DNA of 33,144 nucleotides from Komagataeibacter kakiaceti JCM 25156 (GTDB lineage: Bacteria > Pseudomonadota > Alphaproteobacteria > Acetobacterales > Acetobacteraceae). The notes beneath the pieces are model-generated. The model was given only the letters and a program-made list of their open reading frames with translations. It ran no database searches and had not been told where the DNA came from. Shown here one piece after another: positions 23,194 to 31,510 of this stretch; the first letter of the stretch is position 1, and the number at the start of each line of letters is the position of its first letter. The position numbers were made by a program, and so were the translations under genes. Where the stretch lies: assembly GCF_000613305.1 (NCBI RefSeq), contig NZ_BAIO01000007.1, forward strand, positions 1-33,144, given 5' to 3'.

Positions 23194-23992
23194 ATGACTG
23201 AGATGAAGGCGCAAGACGAAACGCTATCCTTCTGACCTGACCGATGAGGAATGGGGTCGTATATTGCCGCTGATGGCGCCTGCGCACCGGCGTGGCCGGA
23301 AGCAGACAACGGATTTCCGTGAAATCATCAATGCACTGCGTTATCTTGTTCGTTCAGGCTGCGGGTGGGAGATGCTGCCGGTTCATTTTGGCCCATGGCA
23401 GACGGTTTACTGGTGGCTCCGCAGGCTGATGCGCCGCTTTTTGTTTCAGACCATTCATGATGTCTGCCTGATGCTGGATCGGGAGGAAGCCGGACGCGAG
23501 GCCAGTCCCTCAGGCGGTGTTATCGACAGCCAAAGTATCAAGGCGCCCCACGCGGAAGTCCGGGGTTATGACGCAGGCAAGAAGATTGTCGGTCGCAAGC
23601 GCCACATTGCGTTGATACGGATGGCCGACTGCTTCTGGTCAGGCTCACTCCTGCGGGTATTTCAGACAGCACAGGCGCGCCAGATGATCCTTTCTGCCAT
23701 CCGTAAACGCTGGCCGTGGGTGAAGCATCTGTTCGCAGATGGGGCCTACGATCGCTTGCAATTGATGGACAAGGCTGCCTTTCTCGACTTCACGGTTGAG
23801 ATCGTCCGGCGGTCAGACACGGAAAAAGGGTTCGAAGTTCTCCCGCGTCGATGGGTGGTTGAGCGGACATTCGGCTGGATGATCCGCCGGCGTCGCCTTG
23901 TGAAGGACTACGAACAGCGGATCGACGTCGCAGAAGCCATGATCCACATCGCAATGGGTAGCATCATGCTACGCCGAAACGCTCATCCTTGA
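23194..23992 (+). mobile_element. IS5-family insertion sequence transposase (frame disturbed)
   Basis: A DDE transposase of about 265 residues. Core motifs: RYPSDLTDEEW at the start, INALRYLVRSGCGWEMLPVHFGPWQTVYWWLRRL, GVIDSQSIKAP (first Asp), KHLFADGAYDR (second Asp), RRWVVERTFGWM (Glu) and EAMIHIAMGSIMLRR. The open frame begins downstream at a TTG; removing one A near 23219 joins it to ATG 23194. Inside, one base seems missing near 23614 and one extra near 23680, so about 20 residues (after GRKRHIAL) are out of frame. The repaired text there reads DTDGRLLLVRLTPAGISDS, as in relatives. Both aspartates and the glutamate are kept. The right end lies within about 20 bases of the stop. This IS type is common in acetic-acid bacteria. 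Confidence 0.88.
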
Positions 23993-24007
23993 ATTTCCAA
24001 AAGGACT

Positions 24008-24864
24008 CTAAGAAAAGAGCGTTCGAGGTTCGGAAATATGTAACTCTCGAATTTTATCTGTTGCCGAAACCTCGCTTATTGTCTCATCTGTTAAATACGC
24101 TTTAACTTTTTCAGCTTCATTTTGGTTTGGACATACCACCCATTGTCGAGACATTCGCATCACGGCTTCCCGAGCGAAAGCGTGATGTGTCTGAATTTAT
24201 CTGCCTTTGCTACAGCAATTTGGAAATCACCGTTCTGAGGTTTGACTGAAGGTGAAAAAACCATGACGCGTGTTGGAGACAGAGGGAACACAGCAGTCGG
24301 ATAATTAGGGTCAAGCGGAGTCATATCACCGAAGGGCTGGTCACCAGTCAAAAATATCGGATTTTCTTCTTCAATTATGAAGGCCGTCCCTGACGTAAAA
24401 AATTTTATTCTATCTTGAATAAAATTATATAAGTTATTTAATGTATGAATTTTTATTTCAAGATCATCTTGTAAATTCATTTTTGATTTAATATGACTTT
24501 CTACAGAATTTACAGTATATTCACTTCTATATCCAAGAGAAATGATCCCAGAAAGGGCGCGTTTTAACGCTTTTGATGTCCACTTTCTAGTAGATTCTTT
24601 TTTTTGATCTCTTACAAAATCACAAAGTTCACTTTCAAATTGTGAGAACCAATTTTCAAGTCGATCATCTCGACGGTCATTAATATACTTTGGAGCATAA
24701 ATATATTTCGCTATCGCGAAGGAAGCCTTTAAAGAAGGGGAAAAAATTACTTCTTTTTTTTCAATATCAAAATACCATATACCAGTTTTCTCTTCTTCGT
24801 TTTGGCTTTTCCAATTTGCAATATATCCTCTGGTTACTATATGATTTTTCACTTTTGTTCCCAT
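24008..24864 (-). CDS. DUF4238 domain protein (one-base frame break near the C-terminus)
   Basis: Starts MGTKVKNHIVTRGYIANW at 24862-24864 after a good AAGGGGATG ribosome-binding site. DUF4238 features include the N-terminal H-x-V-x-RGYIANW, the KKEVIFSPSLKASFAIAKYIYAP segment, the central ALSGIISLGYRS helix and FLTGDQPFGDMTPLD, then TAVFPLSPTRVMVFSP. As sequenced it stops at 24160. Adding one base near 24186 continues with AFAREAVMRMSRQWVVCPNQNEAEKVKAYLTDETISE and a stop at 24008-24010, about 285 residues, the usual family length. The gene is strongly A/T-rich compared with all neighbours, a sign of foreign origin. Its stop codon lies at the edge of the IS. DUF4238 is widespread in accessory regions, and its role is unknown. 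Confidence 0.82.
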
Positions 24865-25096
24865 AAAACATCCCCTTCTTTGCTTTTGGTTAATATTAAT
24901 TTTGTCTCTTCGATACGGGTTTTGCTTTGTAAGCGATAGGCAACATTTTTTTCCATATTTTGAAAGCAGTGTGCGAAAAAATGTCTGTTTTTATAAAATC
25001 GGTAGGAATTGGAGAGCATCGATTTTGAAGGCGTAAGCGGACTATTACTATCGATGATAGATGATCCCGCTTTTGAGCGAACGACCACTATCCTGA

Positions 25097-25678
25097 TTAC
25101 AAGGGTGTTCTGTCCTTTACGCTGCCCCGACAGAAGCATTCAGTTTCATGATCATTGATGATGCCGCAGGCCTGCATCCATGCATGCACAATCACCGGTC
25201 CCACAAAGCTGAACCCGCGCTTTTTCAACGCAGCAGAAAGTTCATTCCCTGCTATCGAGCGTGTTGTCGTGCCTGACCCGTCCCCCATAACTGGTTTTCC
25301 CTGCACACTACCCCACACAAAACTGGCGAAATCCTCCCCCGCTTCCTGCATGGCCAGATAGGCACGGGCATTGCGGATCACCGCCCTGATCTTGGTCTGC
25401 GAACGGATGATGTTCCCATTGGCCAGCAACTGACCGACTTCCTTCTCGCCATAGCCTGCCACGATTTCTGGCCTGAACCCGGCAAAGGCCGCACGAAAAG
25501 CCTCCCGCCTGCTCAGAATGATCCGCCATGACAGGCCGGCCTGAAAACCGTCAAGCATGAGCTTTTCCCACAAGGCTCGGGAGTCATGTTCCGGCACACC
25601 CCATTCGGTATCATGATAGGCTTGCAGCAGGGCATCCGTGCGTGCCCAATGGCAGCGTGTACGTTCGTCGCGGGTCAT
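25097..25678 (-). CDS. tag: DNA-3-methyladenine glycosylase I
   Basis: A 193-residue base-excision enzyme that removes 3-methyladenine from DNA. Family marks: the N-terminal TRCHWARTDALLQAYHDTEWGVPEHDSRALWEKLMLDGFQAGLSW, IRAVIRNARAYL, the KKRGFSFVGPVIVHAWMQACGIINDH segment and the HxxxCxC zinc ligands in NDHETECFC. The start at 25676-25678 overlaps the alkB stop by four bases (ATGA). It is the last gene of the DUF1203-ada-oxygenase-alkB-tag operon and acts with AlkB on alkylation lesions. Confidence 0.96.
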   Translation of the reverse strand: MTRDERTRCHWARTDALLQAYHDTEWGVPEHDSRALWEKLMLDGFQAGLSWRIILSRREAFRAAFAGFRPEIVAGYGEKEVGQLLANGNIIRSQTKIRAVIRNARAYLAMQEAGEDFASFVWGSVQGKPVMGDGSGTTTRSIAGNELSAALKKRGFSFVGPVIVHAWMQACGIINDHETECFCRGSVKDRTPL

Positions 25679-26307
25679 CGCGCCTTGCGGAACGTCAGAT
25701 TGTAGCGATAGGTACTCTTGCCGGGTAGTAGCGGTTCAACCCCATGAAAATTCATGCGTGCCTCTCTGCCCCATACCATCACGTCCCCTTCATGCAGGGT
25801 TATACGTCGTCTGGCATCACTTCGTCTCGGGCCACCCCATAGGAAAATAGCAGGCAACCCGAGCGATACGGATACGATCGGGGCGCTCATATCTCCCTCA
25901 TCCAGATCCTGATGCAGCGATAACCGGGCACTTGGCGCATACCGGTTGACAAGACAGGTATCGGGACTGAAATCCGCAAAGCCTGCTCGGGCGGCGGCGT
26001 TGCGCGCCAGTTCGCGGAAGACAGGCGGCATTAGCGGCCATGCCTGCCCGCTATCGGGATCGTGTGATGTATAACCATACCCCTCGCGCCCGCTTGTCCA
26101 GCCAAACCGGCCACAACTGGTCATGGCGACCGACATACGCCGTCCGCCTGGAGTATGCATGTGCCGGAAAGGCGAACAGGTCGCGATGGTCCGGATATGG
26201 GCGAGCAACGGCGCCGCCTCCGCCAGAGCAAAGCCGGGAAGAAACAGCGCACCAGCGGAAAGCACAATATCGTCACGCGCTGCGCCAAACAGGTCAGGCT
26301 GCATCAT
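25675..26307 (-). CDS. alkB: Alpha-ketoglutarate-dependent DNA dealkylase
   Basis: A 210-residue iron(II) and 2-oxoglutarate dioxygenase that oxidatively removes methyl groups from 1-methyladenine and 3-methylcytosine. It has the AlkB-type start (MMQPDLFG and LSAGALFLPGFAL), the nucleotide-recognition lid (HMHTPGGRRMSVAMTSCGRFGW), the iron ligands H-x-D in LSLHQDLDEGD with distal His in NFHGVEPL, and the 2-oxoglutarate-binding RYNLTFR at the end. The start MMQPDLF at 26305-26307 lies within the last codons of the preceding oxygenase gene, so translation is coupled. The in-frame upstream extension shows no homology. Confidence 0.95.
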   Translation of the reverse strand: MMQPDLFGAARDDIVLSAGALFLPGFALAEAAPLLAHIRTIATCSPFRHMHTPGGRRMSVAMTSCGRFGWTSGREGYGYTSHDPDSGQAWPLMPPVFRELARNAAARAGFADFSPDTCLVNRYAPSARLSLHQDLDEGDMSAPIVSVSLGLPAIFLWGGPRRSDARRRITLHEGDVMVWGREARMNFHGVEPLLPGKSTYRYNLTFRKAR

Positions 26308-26998
26308 GGAAGATGACCCCCAACGTATGACGGAGTCCGGTCCGGATGCGGCTGACACCGTGGCGCAATGTGACGCGATAACTGCCACGTGTGCCTGTTT
26401 TTGGCCTTTGGTTGACGGCAAACAGCACGCCATCACCCTGTCTGAGGGGCACAACATCTACACGCGACTGCATGCGGGGGCGCTGCTCCGTCAGGACGAA
26501 CTCACCGCCGGTAAAATCCCTGTCCGGGCATGACAGCAGAACGGCAAGCTGGATCGGAAAGACATGCTCCCCGTAAAGGTCCTGATGCAGGCAGTTATAA
26601 TCACCTGGTCCATATCGTAATAATAGCGGTGTAGGTCGCGCCTGCTCCGCCGCGTGGCAGCGGGCAAGAAAGGCCTGGTGATCCGCAGGAAAACGGGGCG
26701 TCAGTCCCATGCGTTCCATCCAGTGGTTCGCGGTCGGAACTAGAAAAGGATAGAGTTTCTCACGCAATGTCGTGACCAGAGATGGCAGGGGATAGGAGAA
26801 ATAGCGGTATTCTCCGCGCCCGAACCCATGCCGCGCCATGATGACACGGCTGCGAAATCCCGCCTCATTGGCATAAAGGGTCGAAAGTGACTGGCACGCG
26901 GCCTCATTCAGCAGTCCGGGAATCACTGCCCAGCCATCCTCATCCAGCCTGCTGGAAATATCTTTCCAGTCTATCGTTGCAAGGCTGTCCGGACTCAT
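26294..26998 (-). CDS. 2OG-Fe(II) oxygenase of the alkylation-repair operon
   Basis: A 234-residue dioxygenase distinct from AlkB. Iron ligands H-x-D are in NCLHQDLYGEHVFPIQLAVLLS (about residues 138-160), with FTGGEFVLTEQRPRMQS, and the distal His in SYRVTLRHGVSRIR. The N-terminus has DEDGWAVIPGLLNEAAC, typical of prolyl-hydroxylase-like folds. It resembles the 2OG-Fe(II) proteins often encoded between ada and alkB in proteobacteria, whose substrate is not established. The start MSPDSLAT at 26996-26998 overlaps the ada stop by four bases; a long in-frame upstream extension is rejected because it lies over ada. Confidence 0.88.
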   Translation of the reverse strand: MSPDSLATIDWKDISSRLDEDGWAVIPGLLNEAACQSLSTLYANEAGFRSRVIMARHGFGRGEYRYFSYPLPSLVTTLREKLYPFLVPTANHWMERMGLTPRFPADHQAFLARCHAAEQARPTPLLLRYGPGDYNCLHQDLYGEHVFPIQLAVLLSCPDRDFTGGEFVLTEQRPRMQSRVDVVPLRQGDGVLFAVNQRPKTGTRGSYRVTLRHGVSRIRTGLRHTLGVIFHDAA

Positions 26999-28097
26999 GC
27001 GTCCTTTTCCCGTTCCAGTAGTGCTTTCTTGCGGGCGACACCCCAGCGATAACCCGATAATGTCCCGTCCCTGCGCACGACGCGATGACACGGAATGGCA
27101 ACAGCCAGGGCATTGGCGCCGCAGGCATTGGCGACCGCCCGCACGGACTCCGGATGACCGATTGCCCTGGCGATCTCGGTATAGGTTGCGGTCTGGCCGG
27201 CCGAAATGGCCCGGAGCGCGTTCCATACCCGCTGCTGGAAAGCCGTACCCCGGATATCAAGCGGCAGCCCCAGCCCGACAGCTGGCGTTTCGACGAGACT
27301 TACGACCTGGGCGACATGATCCTCGTAATCAGGGTCCGCACCTACTAGTTCCGCGTTGGGAAAGCGGTCCTGAAGATCACGGGCAAGTATCTCAGGATCG
27401 TCCCCCATGAGGATCGCCACGATCCCCCGCTCCCCTGAAGCAACAAGGATCGCGCCCAGTGAGCACTGGCCGATGGCAAAGCGCAGCCGTTCCGCCGGAG
27501 CACCACCGCGCAGGGCGCCGGGCTTCATGCCAAGCAGGCTGTCGGCCTTTTCATAGAAACGGCTGCTGGAATTATAGCCAGCCGCATAGATGGCATCCGT
27601 CACGGTCGCAGCGGAGCGCAAAGCAGCACGCAGGCGTTGCGCGCGGCAGGCTTCACCATACTGACGGGGAGAAAGCCCGGTGATACGCCTGAAGACACGC
27701 TGAAAATAGGTGGGGCTGAGCCCCGCTTCCTGTGCCAGCACATCGAGCGTTGGAGCGTCTCGCTGGCTTCGATCATTCGGCAGGCCCGCGTCACCCGTCC
27801 GTTATGGCCGGTTTCCGCAAGCGCGCCATCCGGGTCGCAGCGTCGGCATGGACGCGCCCCTGTCGCACGTGCCTCATCGACGGTTCCATGAATACATGCG
27901 TTTTCCGCGTGTGGCCTGCGCGAGGGGCAGGAGGGGCGGCAGTAGATCCCCGTGGTGATGACGGAATACCAGAACAGGCCATCAGCCGTTCTGTCGCGCC
28001 TCAGGATCCGATCCCATCGCGGATCCCGTTCGATAGATGAAGATACAGATACATCTGCCCGAACAGCCACCGGTATGTCTGTGCTCATCGTTGTCAC
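26995..28097 (-). pseudogene. ada: Bifunctional methyltransferase/transcriptional regulator Ada, one frame break
   Basis: Self-methylating repair protein and activator of the adaptive response. From GTG 28095-28097 (AGGAG site 9 bases upstream) the N-terminal zinc domain has Cys 53 and 57 in IYCRPSCPSR and Cys 84 and 87 in ARPCRRCDPDG, with the same spacing as E. coli Ada. Near 27758 a single G is missing (GAGGAC read as GAGAC); restoring it gives EDAPTLDVLAQEAGLSPTYFQRVFRRITGLSP, the AraC-type helix-turn-helix. The C-terminal methyltransferase has the acceptor Cys in VAIPCHRVVRRDG and the segment SGYRWGVARKKALLE. The rest is complete. It lies 12 bases after DUF1203 and heads the coupled repair genes. 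If the break is real, the regulator half is lost. Confidence 0.93.
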
Positions 28098-28109
28098 GGC
28101 TGCGCTCTC

Positions 28110-28577
28110 CTACACCCGGTCAATACGGGCCGCGTAACATCCGCGTCTGGCATAGTGCGCATGAAGATACGCGGTTTCAGGTCTGTCGAAAAACTGTTCG
28201 ATCAAGGATTCCAGTTGGGTACCTTCCACGATTTCTGCCGCAATCATGTCGTGGCGGGCATCAAAGGCTCTCAACGCCATGAGACGGACCCCGAGTGAGT
28301 CCGGAATGCTGTCGATCCCATCATATTGCGCCTCGGCCCCTTCCCGAACGAAAATGGCGTGGCTTGACCGGTACGGCGTCTGCTCGGGCTGGTGTGTGTA
28401 ATTCAGAAGCAACACCGTTTCTCCGGGCTCGGCATCACGCAGTTCAACACGATCCGGGAAACCGGGAAGTCTGTCGGCGATATGGCGACGTACATTCCGG
28501 GCGCTCAGATCGGCATCGCTCATGCCGTAGAGGTGACGGAAAGAAGCCGGGTTCAGGCCGGTTATACGGAATGACAT
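28110..28577 (-). CDS. DUF1203 domain protein
   Basis: A 155-residue protein starting MSFRITGLNPASFRHLYGMSD, with the family elements ADRLPGFPDRVELRDAEPGETVLLLNYTHQ, TPYRSSHAIFVREGAE and RLMALRAFDARHDMIAAEIVEG, and the C-terminal YLHAHYARRGCYAARIDRV. The Cys and His residues here are conserved in the family, but no activity is known. A GGAG site lies 7 bases before the ATG at 28575-28577. It precedes ada by 12 bases, and the ada ribosome-binding site overlaps its stop, so it is the first gene of the alkylation-repair operon. Its link to repair is by context only. Confidence 0.9.
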   Translation of the reverse strand: MSFRITGLNPASFRHLYGMSDADLSARNVRRHIADRLPGFPDRVELRDAEPGETVLLLNYTHQPEQTPYRSSHAIFVREGAEAQYDGIDSIPDSLGVRLMALRAFDARHDMIAAEIVEGTQLESLIEQFFDRPETAYLHAHYARRGCYAARIDRV

Positions 28578-28884
28578 GGTGATCTCCGGTCGATTGTCTT
28601 TCTGCTTACGACCGTAACCGCGTCCCCAGAGCCCGGCGCTCCGAATCTTGCGATCAAATTCGAATTTGTCCGGATACGCCAGTTCCAGACCAGCAGACTG
28701 ATTTTTACACGGGAGGTGTTTATCAATCATGCCCGATTTATTGGAATTGTCCCGCGATCCAGGAGATTTTTAGCTCCGACCGCCATGAACAATGGCCGCT
28801 TTTCCATTCGCATTGCTATGGCTTGGACGGCTCATAAGAGGCGAAAGCCGACATGGGGACACACCCTTCACCCCCGCCACTCCA

Positions 28885-31070
28885 TCATGCGACGCTACCG
28901 GCCAGCCACTCCCTGAGCTTCGACCACCGTCGCCTTCCACCCTGGTTTCGCACGGCCATGCCCAGCGCCTTCTTCTGCCCCACAAGCACGACGAGCTTCC
29001 GCCCCCGTGTCACGCCCGTGTAGAGCAGGTTCCGCGCCAGCATGGCGTAATGCTGGGTCACCAGCGGGATCACTACTGCCGGGTATTCCGAGCCCTGGCT
29101 CTTGTGAATGGTCGTCGCGTAGGCCAGCACCAGTTCGTCCAGCTCGCCGAAGCCGTAAACGACCTCCCGTCCATCGAATGAAACCGTCAGTTCGCCTTCT
29201 TCGATATCGATCCTGTCGATAACGCCAAGATCCCCGTTGAAGACGTCCCGGTCATAATCGTTGGCGATCTGCATCACCTTGTCGCCCGGCCCGTAGGTCC
29301 AGCCGAACCGCTCGACTGTCACCTCGCCCGGCGGGTTCAGCGCCTGCTGCAATTCGATATTCAGTGACCGCGCCCCAAGGCCGCCCCGGTTCATCGGACA
29401 CAACACCTGCACGTCCTGAACCGGGTCCAGCCCGAACCGCGCCGGGATGCGGTCCTTCACCACCGCCAGCAGTCGGCGCAGCCCGATCTCCGGCTCGGCC
29501 GCTTCGACGAAATAGAAATCCGACCCTTCCTCCGCGCTCAACTCCGGCATTTTTCCTTCGTTGATCCGGTGCGCATTGGTGATGATCCGGCTCTGCGCTG
29601 CCTGGCGGAACACCTCGGTCAGCCGCACCACAGGGACAGCACCCGAGGCGATGATATCGGCCAGCACCTGCCCCGGTCCGACCGACGGCAACTGGTCCAC
29701 GTCGCCCACGATCATCAGGGCTGCGCTATCGGGCAACGCACGCAGCAGGGAGCGCATAAGCAGCACGTCCACCATGCTGGCCTCGTCCACGACCAGCAGA
29801 TCGCAGGTCAGCGGGTTGGTATCGTCCCGCTTGAAGCTGCCGGTCGCCGGATCTGTCTCCAGCAGGCGGTGGATGGTCTTGCCTTCCAATCCGGTGCTTT
29901 CCGACAGGCGCTTCGCCGCCCGTCCCGTTGGCGCGCAGAGCTGCACGTCCGTGCCCTTGGCCGTCAAGATCTTCAGGATGGCGTTGACCAGCGTGGTCTT
30001 GCCGACGCCAGGACCACCGGTGATCACCAGAACCTTGCTGCGCAAAGCCAGGCGCACCGCCTCCTGCTGGCTGGGAGCCAGAGCGAGCCTGGTCTTTTTC
30101 TCCACCCAGGTCATGGCTTTTTCAGCATCGATCTCCGGCCAAGGCGGTCGGCCGACGGTACAGGCATGCAGTCGCTCGGCGATGCTCTGCTCCGCGCGAT
30201 AGAGACCAGCAAGGAAGATACAACTCGTCTCTCCCACGCTGTCAGCGACCACGTCGCCCGCTTCCAGTTCCAGTGTGAGGCTGTCTCGATCAGAGGGGCG
30301 GCGACCTCCAGCAGTTCGGCGGTGCTGGTCAGCAATTCCCCGACCGGCAGACCGCAATGCCCCTCATCCATGGCCTCGCCGAGTGCATAGGATATCCCTG
30401 CCCGCACCCGGATCATGGCGTCGGGTGCGATCCCCATCTTCCGGGCGATCTGATCTGCGGTCTTGAAGCCGATGCCCCGAATGTCCTTCGCCAGCCGGTA
30501 GGGGTTCTCGCTGATCAGTTTGACCGCGTCCTGCCCATAGGTCTTGAATATCCGCACCGCCCGCGAGGTGCCGACGCCGTTGCTGTGCAGGAACAGCATA
30601 ATCTCGCGGATCACCTTCTGGTCCGCCCAGCCAGCGACAATCCGTTCGGCACGCTTGGGACCGATACCCGTCACCTCCCGCAGGCGTCCAGGTTCCTGCT
30701 CGATCAGGTCGAACACCGCCTCGCCGAACGCTTTCACCAGCTTTTTCGCATAGACGGGTCCGATACCCCGGATCATGCCCGAACCGAGATAACGCTCGAT
30801 GCCCTCGACCGTGGTCGGCGGGCTGACCTTGAGGAACTCGGCCTTGAACTGAAGCCCATGGGTGTGGTCGTTGAACCAGCGCCCCGACATCTGCACGAAC
30901 TCGCCCGCCGAGATCATGGCGGCGTGGCCGACAACAGCGACAAGATCGCGCTGCCCCCGCACTTTCACCCGCAGAACACAGAAGCCGTTCTCCGCATTGT
31001 GGAACGTCACCCGCTCGACCAGTCCCGCCAGCGCTTCCGTGGGCGAAGAGTCGATGGCGCGTCCGCTCAT
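28885..31070 (-). pseudogene. RecD2-like ATP-dependent DNA helicase, one frame break
   Basis: About 728 residues once one C is restored near 30279 (ACAGCCCTCACA read as ACAGCCTCACA). The N-terminal part has the OB-like start (VERVTFHNAENGFCVLRVKVRGQRDLVAVVG) and tandem helix-hairpin-helix segments (MIRGIGPVYAKKLVKAFGE, VTGIGPKRAERIVAGWADQ, IRGIGFKTADQIARKMG). The helicase part has Walker A VITGGPGVGKTTLV, VVDEASMVDV, GDVDQLPSVGPG, VFRQAAQSRIITNAH and the C-terminal YATTIHKSQGSEYPAVVIP and LLYTGVTRGRK motifs. This is the RecD2/TraA-helicase group (SF1B, 5'-3'). The start MSGRAIDSS is at 31068-31070. It is divergent from the recombinase and 31071-31311 between them should hold both promoters. 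As sequenced, the helicase motor domain is separated from its N-terminus. Confidence 0.92.
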
Positions 31071-31311
31071 CCGGCCTGCCGGCAGAACGGTAATCCCGTA
31101 TCGTTCATGACTCGCCCTCCCCTTCCGTGACGCTGCGGTAAGCCAGTATTTGTACGACGCGCCTGTATCCGGGGCCAGCCATGACTACGATTCCGTACGC
31201 TGGAGCACGCGCAAGCGCGATCTCCCACATTGCGTATTTCCATTGAAATAACAGTCATCTGTCCGGATCGTGTGTCTGTTTTCCTTGCCTTGCGGTCGGA
31301 AGAGAGCGACG

Positions 31312-31497
31312 ATGACGGACAGACCCAGCCAGTCCATTGCCCCGGTATATCGGCCGCCCGAGCCGGAGTTGCGGCTTGTCCTGCACCCCAGTGCCCCCGA
31401 CCCGCGTCTGGTGGCACTGGTTCGCCTCATGGCGCGCCGTGCGGCACGGGATTGGTTCCGGTCGCAACAACAGGAGCACCGACGCTCCGGACCGTAA
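31312..31497 (+). CDS. Small conserved-looking protein upstream of the recombinase
   Basis: A 61-residue basic protein (MTDRPSQSIAPVYRPPEPE, then LRLVLHPSAPDPRLVALVRLMARRAARDWF). The proline-rich N-terminus and the Arg-rich helix with APDPRLVALVRLMARRAAR recall small proteins commonly found directly before large serine recombinases in alphaproteobacterial elements. It ends 13 bases before the recombinase start, in the same direction, which suggests one transcript. I know no function; a DNA-binding or excision-helper role is possible but unproven. Confidence 0.6.
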   Translation: MTDRPSQSIAPVYRPPEPELRLVLHPSAPDPRLVALVRLMARRAARDWFRSQQQEHRRSGP

Positions 31498-31510
31498 GGG
31501 AAAACCCGCC

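Noticed and set aside
31067..31417. Minus-strand frame whose stop overlaps the recD2 start by four bases
   Set aside because: The overlap is suggestive, but the 116-residue sequence has no family pattern or good ribosome-binding site and covers the 61-residue gene on the plus strand.
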